Of a stretch of DNA of 54,926 bases, positions 34,501 to 37,579 are shown one piece after another. The position numbers and the translations under genes are program-made. The DNA lies in contig DGWX01000058.1 of the NCBI GenBank assembly GCA_002395405.1, forward strand, positions 1,243 to 56,168, written 5' to 3'. Numbering within the stretch: position 1 is the stretch's first letter; each line of letters starts with the position of its first letter. The notes beneath the pieces were generated by a model that was not told the origin of the DNA, searched no databases, and saw only the letters and a list, made by a program, of their open reading frames with translations. The DNA is from Christensenella sp. UBA4247 (GTDB lineage: Bacteria > Bacillota > Clostridia > Christensenellales > CAG-1252).

Positions 34501-36363
34501 ATCCTCGGCAGAACGCTCGGAACGGGCGGCTTCGCACAAGCGTCAAGCGGAGAAAACGACTTTGTAAAGAACGTCGTGATCCCCGATAACGTCAAACAGA
34601 TCGAAGCCAAAGCCTTTACGGGCTTCTCGGCGCTGGAAAAAGTTACCTTCGGAGCGAAGAGCTCGATCTCTTCGATCGGCGCGTCCGCTTTCGAGAATAC
34701 CAAGATCGAGGATCTGACCTTGCTCGGAAGCTCCGTCGTCCAAATCGGAAAGAGCGCATTTGCGGGTACTTCCTTGAAGAACGTTTCGATCAAGAATGCG
34801 GGTACGATCGCGGACGAAGCGTTTAAGAACGTTTCCGTTAACACCTTTACCGCAAAATTCGATTCGGCGGTCTCGATCGGTACCTCGGCGTTTAGCGGCA
34901 GCAAGCTGAAATCCATTACGGTATCTTCGGGGCTGACGGCAATCGGTAAAGACGCGTTCCGCGCGCTCAGCGAATTGCAGATCGTAAACCTGACCTTTGC
35001 GGGAGAAGGAGCCACGATCGGCGAGTACGCGTTCTATAACGACAGCTCGATCACTACCTTGAACTTGAACACGCCGAGCAATGTGAAGATCGCTTCGATC
35101 GGGCAGCGCGCTTTCTACTCCACAAGCTCCATTTCGTCGAGCGAGATCGGGGCGAACGTCGATTCGATCGGGGCTTACGCCTTCTATCGCAGCTCGGTCA
35201 GCGCCGTTCCGTCGAACGTCGTTTCGATCGGAGAAAGCGCTTATGAAAATGCGACGGGCATTAAGAAAGTCAGCGTCAAGAGCGCGAAAACGATCGGTGC
35301 GAGAGCCTTTAAGAAGAGCAGCATTACCGAATTCAGCTTCGGACCCGATCTGATTTCCTTCGCTTCGGATGACGCTAACGGAAACGGAAGTTTGAACGGA
35401 ACCGCTTCTCTGAAAGTAATCGGCGACTTGGCGAGCGAGAATTACCCCGACGCGATCTTCCTTGCGTTTAACGACGTAATGATGAAGAGGAAATCGAACG
35501 GATATCTCGTGGCCGTCAAACGTGCGGAACTCTCCGCGAAGGCGATCGATAAGATCCATATCGGAAACGTTGTGGACGAGATCGCGTATGCGGCGTTCCG
35601 TAACAATACGGAACTTAAGAAGAACCTCAATAACTTCGAGATGCTGACCACGATCGGTGATTACGCCTTTGAGAATTGTACCGGCATTACGGAGATTTCC
35701 GCTTCTTCGATCGCGACCACGATTTTGAAGTCCATCGGCGCTTACGCCTTCAAGGGAACGAACGTTACGAAGATCGTTCTTACGGCGACTTCCCTCGACC
35801 TCGGAGCGAATGCGTTTGCGGGCGTTACAAAATTAAAAGAGGCGTATCTCAAAGTTAAGAGCATCGCCGCGACCTCGTTCAGCGGTTTGACGGGGCTCGT
35901 CGTTACCGTACCCGATAGGGGAACCGCGATCGCGAATAACGCGTTTAAGAACTCCTTGGTCTTTATGCCGAACGACCGTTCTGCGGTGACGCTTGATAAT
36001 TGCTCGATCGTTTGGTACACTCCGACCGCGTATTTGAACACGACGACGGCGGAGAACGGTATTTGCTCCTTTACGGGGCTGATCGGCGTGCCTGACAGCG
36101 CGACGCTCGGAACGGTCGTCTTACCGCTTTATAAAGACGACAATCTGAATATGATCCGCGCGATCAAGCCGAACGACGACAATAAACTTTTGGAATCCGA
36201 CAGCACGACGGTCATCACTAAGGTGATTTACGTTACTTCGGCGGCGGCGCAGTACAACCTGCCTTCGTTTGCGGCGGGCAGCGCGGCGACCGGAACGACG
36301 TACGAGAATAAAGCGATTACGAAATCCACGGCCACGACCGTAGGCGAAAGGCAAAACGGTTAA
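7525..36363 (+). CDS. Giant BspA/LRR_5 lipoprotein, 9612 residues
   Basis: One uninterrupted frame of 28.8 kb, about 1 MDa. Residues 1-26 form a signal peptide with a lipobox-like VFASC (Cys 26), so it is predicted to be tethered to the outer face of the membrane. Next come an MBG-like Ig domain (about 31-108), about six Ig-like repeats (110-765), then LRR_5/BspA repeats with the hallmark IGxxAFxxCxxL to about residue 9560. The array is broken by hinge segments of the VxIPxxINGxxV type, by GVLYxKD-type spacers, by an acidic linker (about 3050-3102) and by a non-LRR insert (about 5311-5850). There is no LPXTG or other C-terminal anchor; it ends KSTATTVGERQNG. BspA-type proteins are known as adhesins in other species; that role here is inference. 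It is followed 11 bases later by pilC with no terminator between, so it is cotranscribed with pilus genes. Confidence 0.93.
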   Translation: MNKKRFSVLILLTLVVLASVLVFASCSKKTMELTAFDVTVPYDGEAHSVEVTTSLGDTSGWRISYVNDKGESFSEAIDAGVYEATVTYSKKGYVTATATATLTITKADTVVYKWPEIVPNYPERAPTELRLTYGSTLTSDMLSVSALDNSNYREYASVPGTFSWITGQTLSTVTPTYDVVFTPAGTSGDTSSYFNNYKTVKLSAALGQQAKLPVTVLKATPVLYGADETERNLNKPTVSVSGGVIRSGTPLSRIGLAPARSTSVNRRYGYVIGSSSSTATVAGKYLWGYVDAEGVTQYTSNLTAKVAQTVYTYVFEPQNKNDIYTVSDTVTLDVRPVSVSFDQSRLPKASEIKYGQRLSASTLTGGSAENSMYGTFEWKDGTVIPQVGTNNYTLVYQPLTATGQIDVEFEETEVDIPLVVNRADVHFTGLGASSVNYGDEAAASFLNFEKAYYTYGDENIEVELELEWASGDLVVSEENFDPVLGQTDTFSCPVRLILTEEQALILSDDPIYVSVKVIKKEIVPEINDLNYGSIATVKFGTRLKDVKLPTSDEFRVLASDTRAILQGTFSWADGDVYPADPRTTDVSGAGNVYKNGEYYYYKALFVPSDVQYESKYFYFRVTVEKASGSELVGASALPTADSVISGTRLADVSLDSTGIEVYAYNYFTDYEVVAITSQTQLLSGAYYEVDYNGNYVRSTNFAANKVYYKRLYIPIPGTFEWESPNTEVTTATTIYRVKFTPSGDFASLVEGFTRTISLVVYTDASCFEFREIENSGSGDVEAEIYLTGLKDHNTCGGHENLVILEYLTNNGHKYRVVGIDSHAFENQTVIRTMRLPSSVREIGDFAFAGCVNLTEINLPTGLETLGKNAFESCTSLGKVEMEANYLRSIGAFAFFHDSKLVSLNIPDSIEEIGRGAFADCASLTDLTIAQNEFYKSEKGVVLQASEPGVFTVLHTYLASNAALSYVIDESVKEIGAYAFAYNSNLTNKVIAPSVVTISDSAFAYSTALKYVYFMQDVLPIGVSEDVFATLFSGNESVTVYGPVNDEGDSLLKRYCETYFISFVPHTAISYLNLTTLNGSAYVSNVDKNGNATISGFTKGVFREAAVDEEDFLANRYLGQENVTFYVADRETFAYSVATAFSNSETYYIFDTDLTGIFDSDEERELIVPAYIPKAYYEAISEWQGDFATVTKISNFGNSNITKLVLPDTVTEVSARAFEHCLKLEDVTLSAALTKIGQSAFSECSALKQIVIPSSVTEIGANAFYKCSALVSATFEGDVQTIGATIFDNTMAEVYGPSTESNVKTYCAQNGYPYNASTRTSCFIYTKNAAGTQIRIVGLKSHVCAYGHADIVIPDTIDGLPVTEIADGAFMNNREIVSISIPSSVRRLGTSVFSGCTSLARVTAENNAYYRIETDEIAGIMQSIVIFNGSGDTLISYFASSPAETYVVPETVSKIASGSFAGAECLKSITIGSQVATIAADAFNGCVNLTEIIIPEENRYFSTDNVALYNKSGTTLITYLSYNENSYYAVNAGVRIVGESAFYGNTVLERIVIPESVTVIEANAFNGANRLVSVTVQGSLQSVGNYAFYGDVALTSLYVENDVAALGREVFTGCQKLIVYSPNGENLGLYAVNNGIKFNNCYSASSFTVNGNTSEVTVTGLISGIRFPAGNEEENLYISIPPYINGARVVSIGEEAFSEESGGKINRLTSIYVPATVQSIGSKAFKNCNSLISVYFGGNMDLGNIAADAFDGVNLNTLTFYFDESASSLYNAINNSDRGYKTAMSSDGDCIEYADGTVQGTEMVTGQSQHICNNSHNFVYIPATHVKTNENGEQEECIVVGVKQSAFAGQTKIYTVDFEDGAADFVIERSAFSGATGLTSVSFSSNTVTIGAYAFQNAVKLTSVVIPESISNIGTGAFKGCKSLTSVYFTHDVPRLSGLGSNIFGTEEERNPELVVYAPANGFVSEYCAANGITFVPWTDKYSFLTEVSDDDTITITKYFGLDETVVIPYEIDGFKVTKIGDDAFYNEANHSFYQNVKNIVMSENVEEIGKRAFAYMSGITNVTIPSSVTKIDSFAFLACDNLTELYFKGEMEELGIRIVHSNDKRIKAYGPSDGNLERYFATLSFVDYNTTTMPSCFTYALDVNGDVIITGLKDHYCATGHTNVDIPDYMYGKKVVQIASRAFANHTEIYSLGIPGTITNIETAAFYGCTGLKEVIVASDNPAYKYADGALLSMDGKKMYVCLSPDVIYSIPNGVEEIMDGAFDGAVNVEILYLNDTVEKIASDAFRGCDKLERIAVSEQNPNFVFTSGVLFNKDRSNLYIYLYTNKAESYDVPETVKSVSEAAFKKASYLKQIRFASDVEVGEEIFGSVGDISAVVLAPEGSYNVEKAAIYAGLEFYSDITPCLATEEVEAGVIITGLTCDASHVHSEINLPLYIGGYEVVGVADGAFAENAYEDGYKLVNLSEESFEAGKFFVRNVDVTGVSYTPAESFKIDAEYYYEVRGVRTGDSVTRIGADAFKNSAIRSVVIGEKVDAIAPNAFDGALSLSEVYFKSDLELEEGTFSSYEGEEPLTVYYTESCVLLEGYFTSLIDAGVNIRIVHLESLSDNTNCFTYAWSPIDGIAVITGIKDHVCICNHDDLTIPSEVKDENGVSYTVVKLGDGSLENTKEIIRLTLPDSVSSIGNGAISGCVNLTEIRLSDTNPYFAFDSGVLFGKDENGNQVKLIVYTAKNSALSYVVPEGITEIGTGAFYGSESLRNVTIGKDVVTIGERAFERCLTLQNIYVHEENLAFVSSSSANSNAVGMLFEVLSRDEETGKITQAALVAYPAGAKASYAIIGGEFDVTAVREGAFDSAVNLSLVYFETFVSRFGDNVFSNVKNASSFKVCLPIGSNAEDFASYVSSLGFEVYRYTYKDCFTFQKNSDGYMITGYNDHFAEPCLSGGHTLLAIPLYYKGLPVTEIGQYALKGSYAEKVSVTGAVQVIGIGAFADMDSLTEIELSASPVSGQTGPYLFENGVLYSNSSRTVIHTYLASNTFKTVNFGNVELERIETEVGVDEGEIESGESTTDEEGGEEEGGETVGEPDGEETETTDPEGETEEPAIVVSYKENKETVIDEEHSTITFRGVEKLLPGALYGNDYVEVVGVSRTLTEIGEGAFSVATKLRDILVDNDNEQYVFDLSMGALFNKDRSLLHTYLYSNNKDSVVLQNVNVMGGNDMTHIGARAFEGTTTSRVRLPDTIISIGDYAFKDMRNLTYVYFESSPVKTQIGNFVMGEIDEIEVGRKITVYGPGGKDRASNVYEEKYSSVQAYFIENYYEGDDATTRVRYVAWTEDEAFNYELTKKSDARGEAKILSMTAAPAFDYGYGYQEIVVAPYIVKDNVRYDITTIGGDAFKNRVEIKTLTLLYSVGVIEEGFIKGAYNIENIYVNDNDTYVVVANENTYAAGIVYTRDMTTLMAYLPMNAPTAVGANYTDFPLPQSVTRIAAGAFAGSKHLTKIRLTASVKEIGVGAFADCEWLNEIIIASGNTSFVFDSFTLYSYDMSLLHTYLATGGGNAGTGTYVVPEGVKEIAAYAFEGNDRLEYIRIPEYLGEENEVTSASVIGLGAFANMQALQEIFFENHVEIGEDAKDIAGSEITEEDVIACQVQPKATAAVTSIVATTALYTYTYTELTDVTEENYLPATYYEKIGNTYQLESEFSVFDEEKVYYSRATESKEVFVGLNSFKWGSDFSSAGLTVYAVYSDGGRVLLEEADYVIDASAYNKYQTGRYQINVSLAANEAIRTSYSVSVEGVKDIFAEMYAQRVVTVYAPTTSYINHPADLTSRVTLLGYTPKECLDLTLTENGYVINGFATEETCAQSAAMDFIGGELKPKGDHGTLVVPSFINNTKVYEIADGAFKNSALTSVVILREPEVIGESAFENSSSLKTIEIASTVNTIGIGAFAYLNGLEKFTLIDNPYYYLKGGALYGENGAILHTMFNAFANRVFESEEDVQIILDRAFEGVGTIRYLTVPYNVYHVGYSAFKNMEDLEEIYFCTDMETEVDHGFIAPNALENFMVGLSLFGPKGQYLESFCTKNNIIYVPWNDATCFEYEHDALTSTIVITKLNPSGHVGCSGDHVNVVVPMYINGVKVTAIANDAFNGEEKVVSVVLPTSVSSIGARAFEACTSLAYMTIPYSVTSIGNSAFASCSSLDEVVFNTENVTFGKDVFISPKRSLILYSEKNTDNVSKYARENSIAYNTGTPYTCFLTSTLVNASGESYIRVDGLKAHKCAYGHSDVTISSLLLGKKVMAIRNGAFKNDTAIRSIYIPEFVSSVGTGTFNGCTSLSAFTISPANEYITFANGLVYSKDMTKLLAIVDSIAGDTVTLDDKTVEIAQNALYESAVRSITLGAAVRSIGTGAFSGADKLTEFAVSDQNDRYTADGGILYNKSKTNLVSYPAGIRQESYTVHSGVIVIGNSAFGGAAYLKSVTLPASVSSISTNAFYGAKQLIDVQVYGAISSADEGAFGNTLPNLVVSGISDGTLELYCTEHGVTFRNLTPATCFTYTTVGMSSGEAKVTGLQSHICDYHDEIVVPMYINGLRVTAVGDRAFAHNQEIRSIVVSQTVTQVGVAAFAGCKNLTSVLIGENVSYIGSKAFYTSESLSEVFITSENLTLSDDAFEESADDDLVVYLSDSLNEVNESLVQRGLTTASLNDIVCLKYSVFNGNEIRIAGLASHVCPNGHNGVVIPEKIDGKVVTSIASTAFRYNDTVVKIYIPYTVKTIGESAFAGASKLNDISFYYYDEAGNFIETDSSPYFAMDGGALYSADYKTLYSYMSARSDIAMNVNRNARYVLTNAFNNAKNLLSITFLEDVYTVTPSCFVNLNENLVIYAPSSDSNVYNNLYSSHNLKTATKATGFDYEYLEDEENTVAILGVKSLADGGFTITSATTLVIPQYINGRKVSTIAKGAFDGAKMSAVVFPEGLKKIGELAFANCVNLSNVIFPSSLEIVENLAFSGSSNLYEAYFLGAATSLGENIFNNTMSVAGGAERDFGAFGPSTTYMLDYFGESGVGYNASTSINCFNYTIVNGTSIRIDSIKDHVCNANHKVINIPNAIDGLPVNYLSDSLFSGLTTLEEVTLPDTISQINDGLFDKCSSLRSIRIPSSVTTIGKNAFRNCVSLEKIVMSSNVYYIGSYAFMNCHGLKEVVIPNSASLSEGMFYGCSGLVTVKMPQRNSIPQYAFYGCTSLTSLLYTAKNGVTRSGLSESLLTVGNYAFYECTSLSEIFTADSYDSLRSVGEKAFAYSAIEKFTMTAALTYLGNGAFAGCTNLSLDDDGCTAYKLDSSGEIIYLNETIHVQKTEGTSFDTGSFSIHDPDMLFPDNGVLLEGYNGNGTYTTATNFHYSKTGKTSYHEFKMYRILYSDDPTRATQLIYEDPNTVGWTYTWDPSYVESFLTFVKNPDGSYVVTPDKTVFDQAGSYLVKIRERYASKTGGIGGTDHDYRNVYLRFTVGQVLGAWYENLVPDENGENPVSQGVVALNTVNPGADNYFAKTPDGYFNYTEKTGMVSVNFQNPVFAQMTGSLRVLFSTTANPKDPTTAEESDWRSYMLSQIRNTSFTHNVAIHSVIATKGGDFEIAYDSDLDVTISSEQDFVQDEGLSADRRADYLGGYMRVPFYGVAKIIPTATILEASAGNYEVAALATVNSISAMTLNEAYSAGYVGEVSDNRVLTMYGGFTIAYLYSAGVIAGSNVNIFFDTAVSSAVALQLITLSEADVNNQFKIDYNVSLLRQTYNVYSGTLSIQFYTNGFTEMLLQRYINMNPSMAKTQKGYYSFVTAQYNGSTITGTRDKSGKLTFYNDELYDAVDLKITNSEDMDNLSHIRVLYEFALEGCVNIEKASFGKCVNDIGAGALLNTNGIQEVGIDSSNSYYVLYKIDENDPEYAFSGGGLYLRQKDASGNNTGALTLVAFLGSNTVTEFKLPDACTEIGSYAFANNNKLTKVDLNNVTKIGDYAFLNCTALKYMELPGDTSATSNSTIGSYAFAGSGLESVYFERGFNSIDHLGTSIFGEREVTVYYRNSTTASTSALATYCKENGLEIVYVTSLSNFVYETVNGNEIKIKKYVSSGTSLHSVTVPTMIENKKVTQIGDAAFEGNSYVVTISLPATIASIGSYAFRNASNLAEVYVNSDPTIGESIFDGCSSSLIVYGMTASDLNDYCDEAGITFNLGTTWGCFQIADTQITVSGSVISGVAIKGLNNHVCNSSHKNLIIPEEINGKPVIEIAQGAFWYYSHRYDRADTTQYQEIESITLPKSILKIGTFAFAECNLKVLRFQDTNLEEDIADDYSSKEGGTATLYYAFGNLTELTVYSSDMSGRVENYCSSRGINFVRVSRHLLLSNGNPDPDSEIEVTDIGGSYALTYWNASGYGTTNYVVLPDTLDGKKITEIAKFAFQNSSVISVKLGKYVTRVAEHAFNECEDLKVVILPEGLKSIGDGAFVGCSSLTSLFIPSSVTEIGSKAFAGCKNLSNLRFLGDVKTIGAGIIDEIPVKYGFESRTVKFLQIRESATTLRSYFLNKYRITPTIVETMKVYRRWEECFLYEVDEKTSEDTGTLTFTITGIKDHICLNGGHGEIYIPETIGDIGVRSIAPRAFAGNGTIRSVKFEATSGVLREVGLGAFANCALLGEADLGAVNILDKEVFKNCSLLASVTMTQYMHSIGQGNENVVSVFQGCYNLKEIKGLTGEGTYLASNGVLYKNERVGEWTAVYIYDLNSTVINLDHATEIASFAANNVTLNTIKVLNIGPNLKTIDASFIKKFTNLSEINVSSALTIKSQSNVTISAILYYPAGVTVSHSRVTIAKKEFTALSNFVFTLTEYNGQLGAEVSASDSFKAASGYPITLVLPRYGYVDGVCYEVVGVKEEGFKDVQTISHIAAPRVKYIGARAFMNCGSLSTVELTNEGSTEALTYGVIDDVEIIYEDAFKGCDTLSTVELGKALTAMEGNPFGSCSNIGYITISEDNTRFSTKVDGTEVSMILSKDSVTLYASYATGNVVVPDGVVRIEKGAFKGTGITSVTIPTSVRLIAAGAFEGCSDLKSVTFLTEKAEFGSFPEEEDGKILIPASDAAAYSSVFTIFGVEGTVAEDYALSYEIPFRPVVSTGAITFSNGRIVKADVEKLGKVLIVPTEYYEGTTLVPVEYINANAFYGATSVEELYVSFRLKEIGKAAFAGMTNLKKVVLFETAGITQNSAIKILDNAFAYSYSLEEVFIEGEGGNMTVASNAFKKSGDNLTIYLPAGNESKLKSGGVLYDGIKATQEVTAASWIAVRALNANEAVFTGVTYSTYAVTELYIPSYVYGMKIVGVEIDRDSYGANMTGIRKLFIPDTVSYVSAYSFSMTQLVEVVIPKTVTDIGERAFFIQGNATGTFDVYLEGEPTFGEAAFAMQSGSNGVTRIHASSFARLTEYLTTYSAYNFELYNVIPEKYLEYSVVNGREISINGLTNAGKSERDVILPTYLLGRKVTTIGKGAFSHNTVLESLRLPQYLTTIGDYAFVGTFENLETVDDCPIYFENPNTAAFTVSQEDGLLILHSRFVGSTYDSIYAVFSVLYDDIGDESVVSGFTLPDSVTFISEGAFAGAYSLRTIGGNSFFTHVGSVMLVQTATDENGNQVEAEEKTVITVLRSATAVTWPTRFNVDRIGAYAFYGVDSLTELSTIPNEVLTIGVGAFENCKSLTSVNMPEYLSEISSRLFFGCESLENVYIPDSVNSIGAHAFGGSGLLSVELPELLFELGESAFEGCNGLTSIDFTETNIRAIGKYAFKDCANLMEVNLGTVTNIGEGAFMGTGLITITLPGGVTEIAPSLFEGATELREIKSGAITAIGDYAFKGTSSLKAIPDSVTNYVKTLGRGAFMESGLVSVRIPQGVTELPDECFMNAKYLTDVTFTSALRTIGAYAFYGCDGTIDVSHYTSIEVQGGVVTLVDDATDPDSERRETVNVTTISGNIFSTVVNGYPIRMVGDKIVVNNRMVGTAYAHEETGELYRVATVGDLKIVLDKRDGEYFLKISLADGESAYMTGAKLNVSFGVQKASLGIRVSEIGDYAFAYTSIASVNLTDSVESVGAYAFAYNDYLQSVLIGSRLSYLGAGAFRGTPLLGAVDVSKKNTRFMSDDDKVLYMLDEDSGKWILKLYPAARIPSGTDGSYTVPNYAIGIDEGAFDSCHLRHVIITDGVQYINAGAFKNAGELETIFFDADIATLADDVFEGTNVTLDVPMFGNLESYCERNSVLDNETKFTYVTHTPKSCFTYVTSDTTATITSLRDDCAHSHEEIVIPTYIDGCKVAKIGEFALSDRGVKTILLSEFVEEIGTGALYANPIEQIEITGGSAEEESEDAEGNVTNLRSTFNDTFLVRETYENGVLSYTEFVSKVTNSILLFIGGAADVYGLPDEITTVGYGAFRNAALRKLDVSSALTIEEAAFTGVIANEIIGLTNVLYVGDYAFKNALGITSLEFGSELYHVGMGAFSGASNLTEIAFMDGETGDLSNDNGYYHFEGGVLFEYSDETTKSVKLHTVLQSYVTSNVGEIFLSPVGFAHEETAYSVTSVGAYAFAGLSFANGVLVIPSTQGELTVYQGAFDNASIAEIHFEGFVTTGEKDGVSLFNGNTAIYYPYGSVGMDRALHSVAHDKAIKTTAKDFLVYHEGTIEGEEENGEITVTGVTSAFRMRNAGVLVIPVYINGMKVTSVGGVENGFSAGGISSVTILDNVTSLASATFKDCTALLSASVGKGITVIPDELFMNCTSLKNVSMSEDVTKIGNSAFYNNRNLEVLPVVLKQGNNSMVNEVGDYAFYGCGSMKRIQLWGVMSESGSELTIGAYAFAGCNNSAFDLINIPSHVTSIGEGAFYSDPARLAYFLIEDELWRDIGEGRMQAIIDRAITTPSARILNLNGAGNVSVKVSVPLNAENTIRYFRAIDPAMEHWSMFTPISSFDYTTTTDNSGESCVQIRYIKDDQTTRSYVASQNGTVYIPEYVQAMPVRILGRTLGTGGFAQASSGENDFVKNVVIPDNVKQIEAKAFTGFSALEKVTFGAKSSISSIGASAFENTKIEDLTLLGSSVVQIGKSAFAGTSLKNVSIKNAGTIADEAFKNVSVNTFTAKFDSAVSIGTSAFSGSKLKSITVSSGLTAIGKDAFRALSELQIVNLTFAGEGATIGEYAFYNDSSITTLNLNTPSNVKIASIGQRAFYSTSSISSSEIGANVDSIGAYAFYRSSVSAVPSNVVSIGESAYENATGIKKVSVKSAKTIGARAFKKSSITEFSFGPDLISFASDDANGNGSLNGTASLKVIGDLASENYPDAIFLAFNDVMMKRKSNGYLVAVKRAELSAKAIDKIHIGNVVDEIAYAAFRNNTELKKNLNNFEMLTTIGDYAFENCTGITEISASSIATTILKSIGAYAFKGTNVTKIVLTATSLDLGANAFAGVTKLKEAYLKVKSIAATSFSGLTGLVVTVPDRGTAIANNAFKNSLVFMPNDRSAVTLDNCSIVWYTPTAYLNTTTAENGICSFTGLIGVPDSATLGTVVLPLYKDDNLNMIRAIKPNDDNKLLESDSTTVITKVIYVTSAAAQYNLPSFAAGSAATGTTYENKAITKSTATTVGERQNG
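7885..9810 (+). repeat. About six Ig-like repeats in the N-terminal part of the giant lipoprotein
   Basis: Protein-level repeats of about 90-150 residues, each with an opening YGxxL-type turn (TYGSTL, KYGQRL, NYGDEA, KFGTRL, ISGTRL), a central GTFxW or similar (GTFSW, GTFEW, KYLWG) and a closing YxxxFxP strand (VVFTPAG, YVFEPQN, ALFVPSD, VKFTPSG). They form the stalk between the lipid anchor and the LRR array. They are diverged, with no long identical DNA stretches seen by eye, so they are old duplications. Confidence 0.7.
9820..32388 (+). repeat. Recurrent Cys/His hinge motif, 16 copies
   Basis: Sixteen hinge segments carry Cys and His at fixed places. Protein residues: 766/792/795/798, 1321/1341/1343/1347, 1789/1809/1811/1815, 2136/2155/2157/2161, 2610/2630/2632/2636, 2914/2932/2937/2942, 4084/4106/4109/4113, 4241/4264/4266/4270, 4537/4558/4560/4563, 4692/4711/4713/4717, 5055/5074/5076/5080, 6203/6229/6231/6235 and 6565/6591/6593/6598, all in the order Cys, His, Cys, His. 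At 2404/2421/2425/2427 and 8263/8282/8284/8286 the order is Cys, Cys, His, His. A degenerate copy at 3831/3852/3871 has two Cys and one His. Typical text is KDHVCxxxH. Hinges without the first Cys lack the rest as well. Four such ligands suit a tetrahedral metal ion, probably zinc; this is inference. Confidence 0.75.
23455..25080 (+). other. Non-LRR insert of about 540 residues in the giant lipoprotein
   Basis: Residues about 5311-5850 interrupt the LRR array and show no IGxxAF units. The segment has several beta-rich stretches, including an Ig-like part around TVFDQAGSYLVKIRERYAS, a long Asn/Thr-rich part and an aromatic, Tyr-rich end. LRR units resume at FALEGCVNIEKASFG. I do not recognise the fold. 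It lies a little past the midpoint of the protein and could be a ligand-binding or spacer domain. Confidence 0.55.
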
Positions 36364-36374
36364 AGGAGGGCAGA

Positions 36375-37565
36375 ATGCAGAAATACAGTTATCAAGCGCT
36401 TACCCCGGACGGAAAAACCGTTCGGGGAACGATGATCGCGAATAACGATGAAGAGCTCAAACAGCTCGTTCAAAAGGCGGGGAATACTTGCATCAAGTTT
36501 ACCAAGATGGCGAGTACTTCGGGCGGTGGCAGGGCTCTCCCCATTAAGAACGTGGGAAACTTTTGCTCTCAGCTCGGCGCGATCCTGAAAGCGGGCTTGC
36601 CTCTTGCTTCCGCATTGGATATGCTTTACGGCAAGATGGAAAAAGGCGCGATGAAGACTTCCGTCGGGAAAGTATATGAGATGGTTCAAAAAGGTAATTC
36701 CTTGTCCGACGCGCTCGCCGAGCAGGGAAAAGCGTATCCGCCTCTTATGCTCAATATGGTCAAAGCGGGCGAAATGAGCGGTGACCTCGATCAAACCTTG
36801 AATAAGCTTGCCGACCACTTCGAGAAAGAGCAAAAAACGAAAAACACCGTTAAAGCCGCTCTTCGTTACCCCAAGATGCTTGCGCTTATTACCCTTGCGG
36901 TCTTGATCTTGATGGTTGCGGTCGTTCTTCCGAAGATGACCTCCACGATGGATCCGAATAATCTTCCCACCTTGACCAAGATCCTTTTGGGTCTTTCGGA
37001 TTTCATCATCGATAATTGGATCTTTATCGGCGTAGGCGTGGCGTTTCTTGTCATCGTGATCCCTATGATCAAAAATATAGACAGGGTTCGCTATAAGATC
37101 GATAAACTCAAAACGACGATGCCGAAGGTCGGTAAATTGATGCGAATGATCTATACGGCGCGCTTTGCCCGTTCGCTCGCAACGCTTTACGACGGCGGTA
37201 TTCAGCTGATAGACGCGATGCAGATGTGTACGGCGATCGTAGGCAACGTGTACGTGTCGGATAAGATGGAGGAAGCGATCTATCGCGTAAAGAAGGGCGA
37301 AAGCATTTCCAAAGCGATGGGCAGCATCAACGTGTTCGATCCGATGCTGACGAGTATGATCTTCGTCGGTGAAGAATCGGGCGTTCTCGGAGAAGTCCTT
37401 TTGAGGGTCGCGGATTATTTCGACGAAGAATCGGACAACGCGACCAAAGCTCTTACCGGTCTGCTCGAACCGATCATGCTGATCGTGATGGCGGTCATCA
37501 TCGTTTTGATTATTTTGGCTATATTGCTCCCGATGTTCTCTTCTTACGAGAATATCGGAGCGTAA
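36375..37565 (+). CDS. pilC: Type IV pilus inner-membrane platform protein PilC
   Basis: A 396-residue GspF/PilC family protein, the membrane platform on which PilB acts during pilus assembly. Two T2SSF domains are visible, at about residues 55-185 and 255-390, each with a helical cytoplasmic bundle (FCSQLGAILKAGLPLASAL; FARSLATLYDGGIQLIDAM). Three hydrophobic segments are seen near 175-197, 215-235 and 368-390. The length is normal. GGAGGG lies four bases before the ATG, and only 11 bases separate it from the giant lipoprotein stop, so both are on one transcript. Confidence 0.95.
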   Translation: MQKYSYQALTPDGKTVRGTMIANNDEELKQLVQKAGNTCIKFTKMASTSGGGRALPIKNVGNFCSQLGAILKAGLPLASALDMLYGKMEKGAMKTSVGKVYEMVQKGNSLSDALAEQGKAYPPLMLNMVKAGEMSGDLDQTLNKLADHFEKEQKTKNTVKAALRYPKMLALITLAVLILMVAVVLPKMTSTMDPNNLPTLTKILLGLSDFIIDNWIFIGVGVAFLVIVIPMIKNIDRVRYKIDKLKTTMPKVGKLMRMIYTARFARSLATLYDGGIQLIDAMQMCTAIVGNVYVSDKMEEAIYRVKKGESISKAMGSINVFDPMLTSMIFVGEESGVLGEVLLRVADYFDEESDNATKALTGLLEPIMLIVMAVIIVLIILAILLPMFSSYENIGA

Positions 37566-37579
37566 TACGGAGGGGAATT

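Larger units (their letters stand above)
9820..36200 (+). repeat. BspA-type LRR_5 repeat array with about 30 hinge segments
   Basis: Repeating units of about 23 residues with the pattern LxxVxIPxxVxxIGxxAFxxCxx run through most of this stretch; I estimate between 150 and 300 units and did not count them exactly. Blocks of units are separated by hinge segments that begin with a beta strand (often CFxY), continue with ITGL or a variant and end in VxIPxxINGxxV. Longer units with NPxYxxxxGVLYxKD or similar also occur, as in other Firmicutes BspA-like proteins. The sequence is diverged at the DNA level throughout. Confidence 0.85.

Noticed and set aside
7525..36363. Very frequent GATC/CGATCG in the giant gene as a possible methylation or uptake signal
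   Set aside because: Most occurrences come from the codons for Ile-Gly and Glu-Ile in the LRR unit (ATC GGC, GAG ATC) and from neighbouring genes' codon preference. No strand or spacing pattern beyond coding is apparent.
7525..36363. Recent tandem duplication or assembly collapse in the LRR array
   Set aside because: By eye the units share protein patterns but no long identical DNA stretches, and hinges differ in length and content. The repeats look old and diverged, so no assembly problem is evident from sequence alone.
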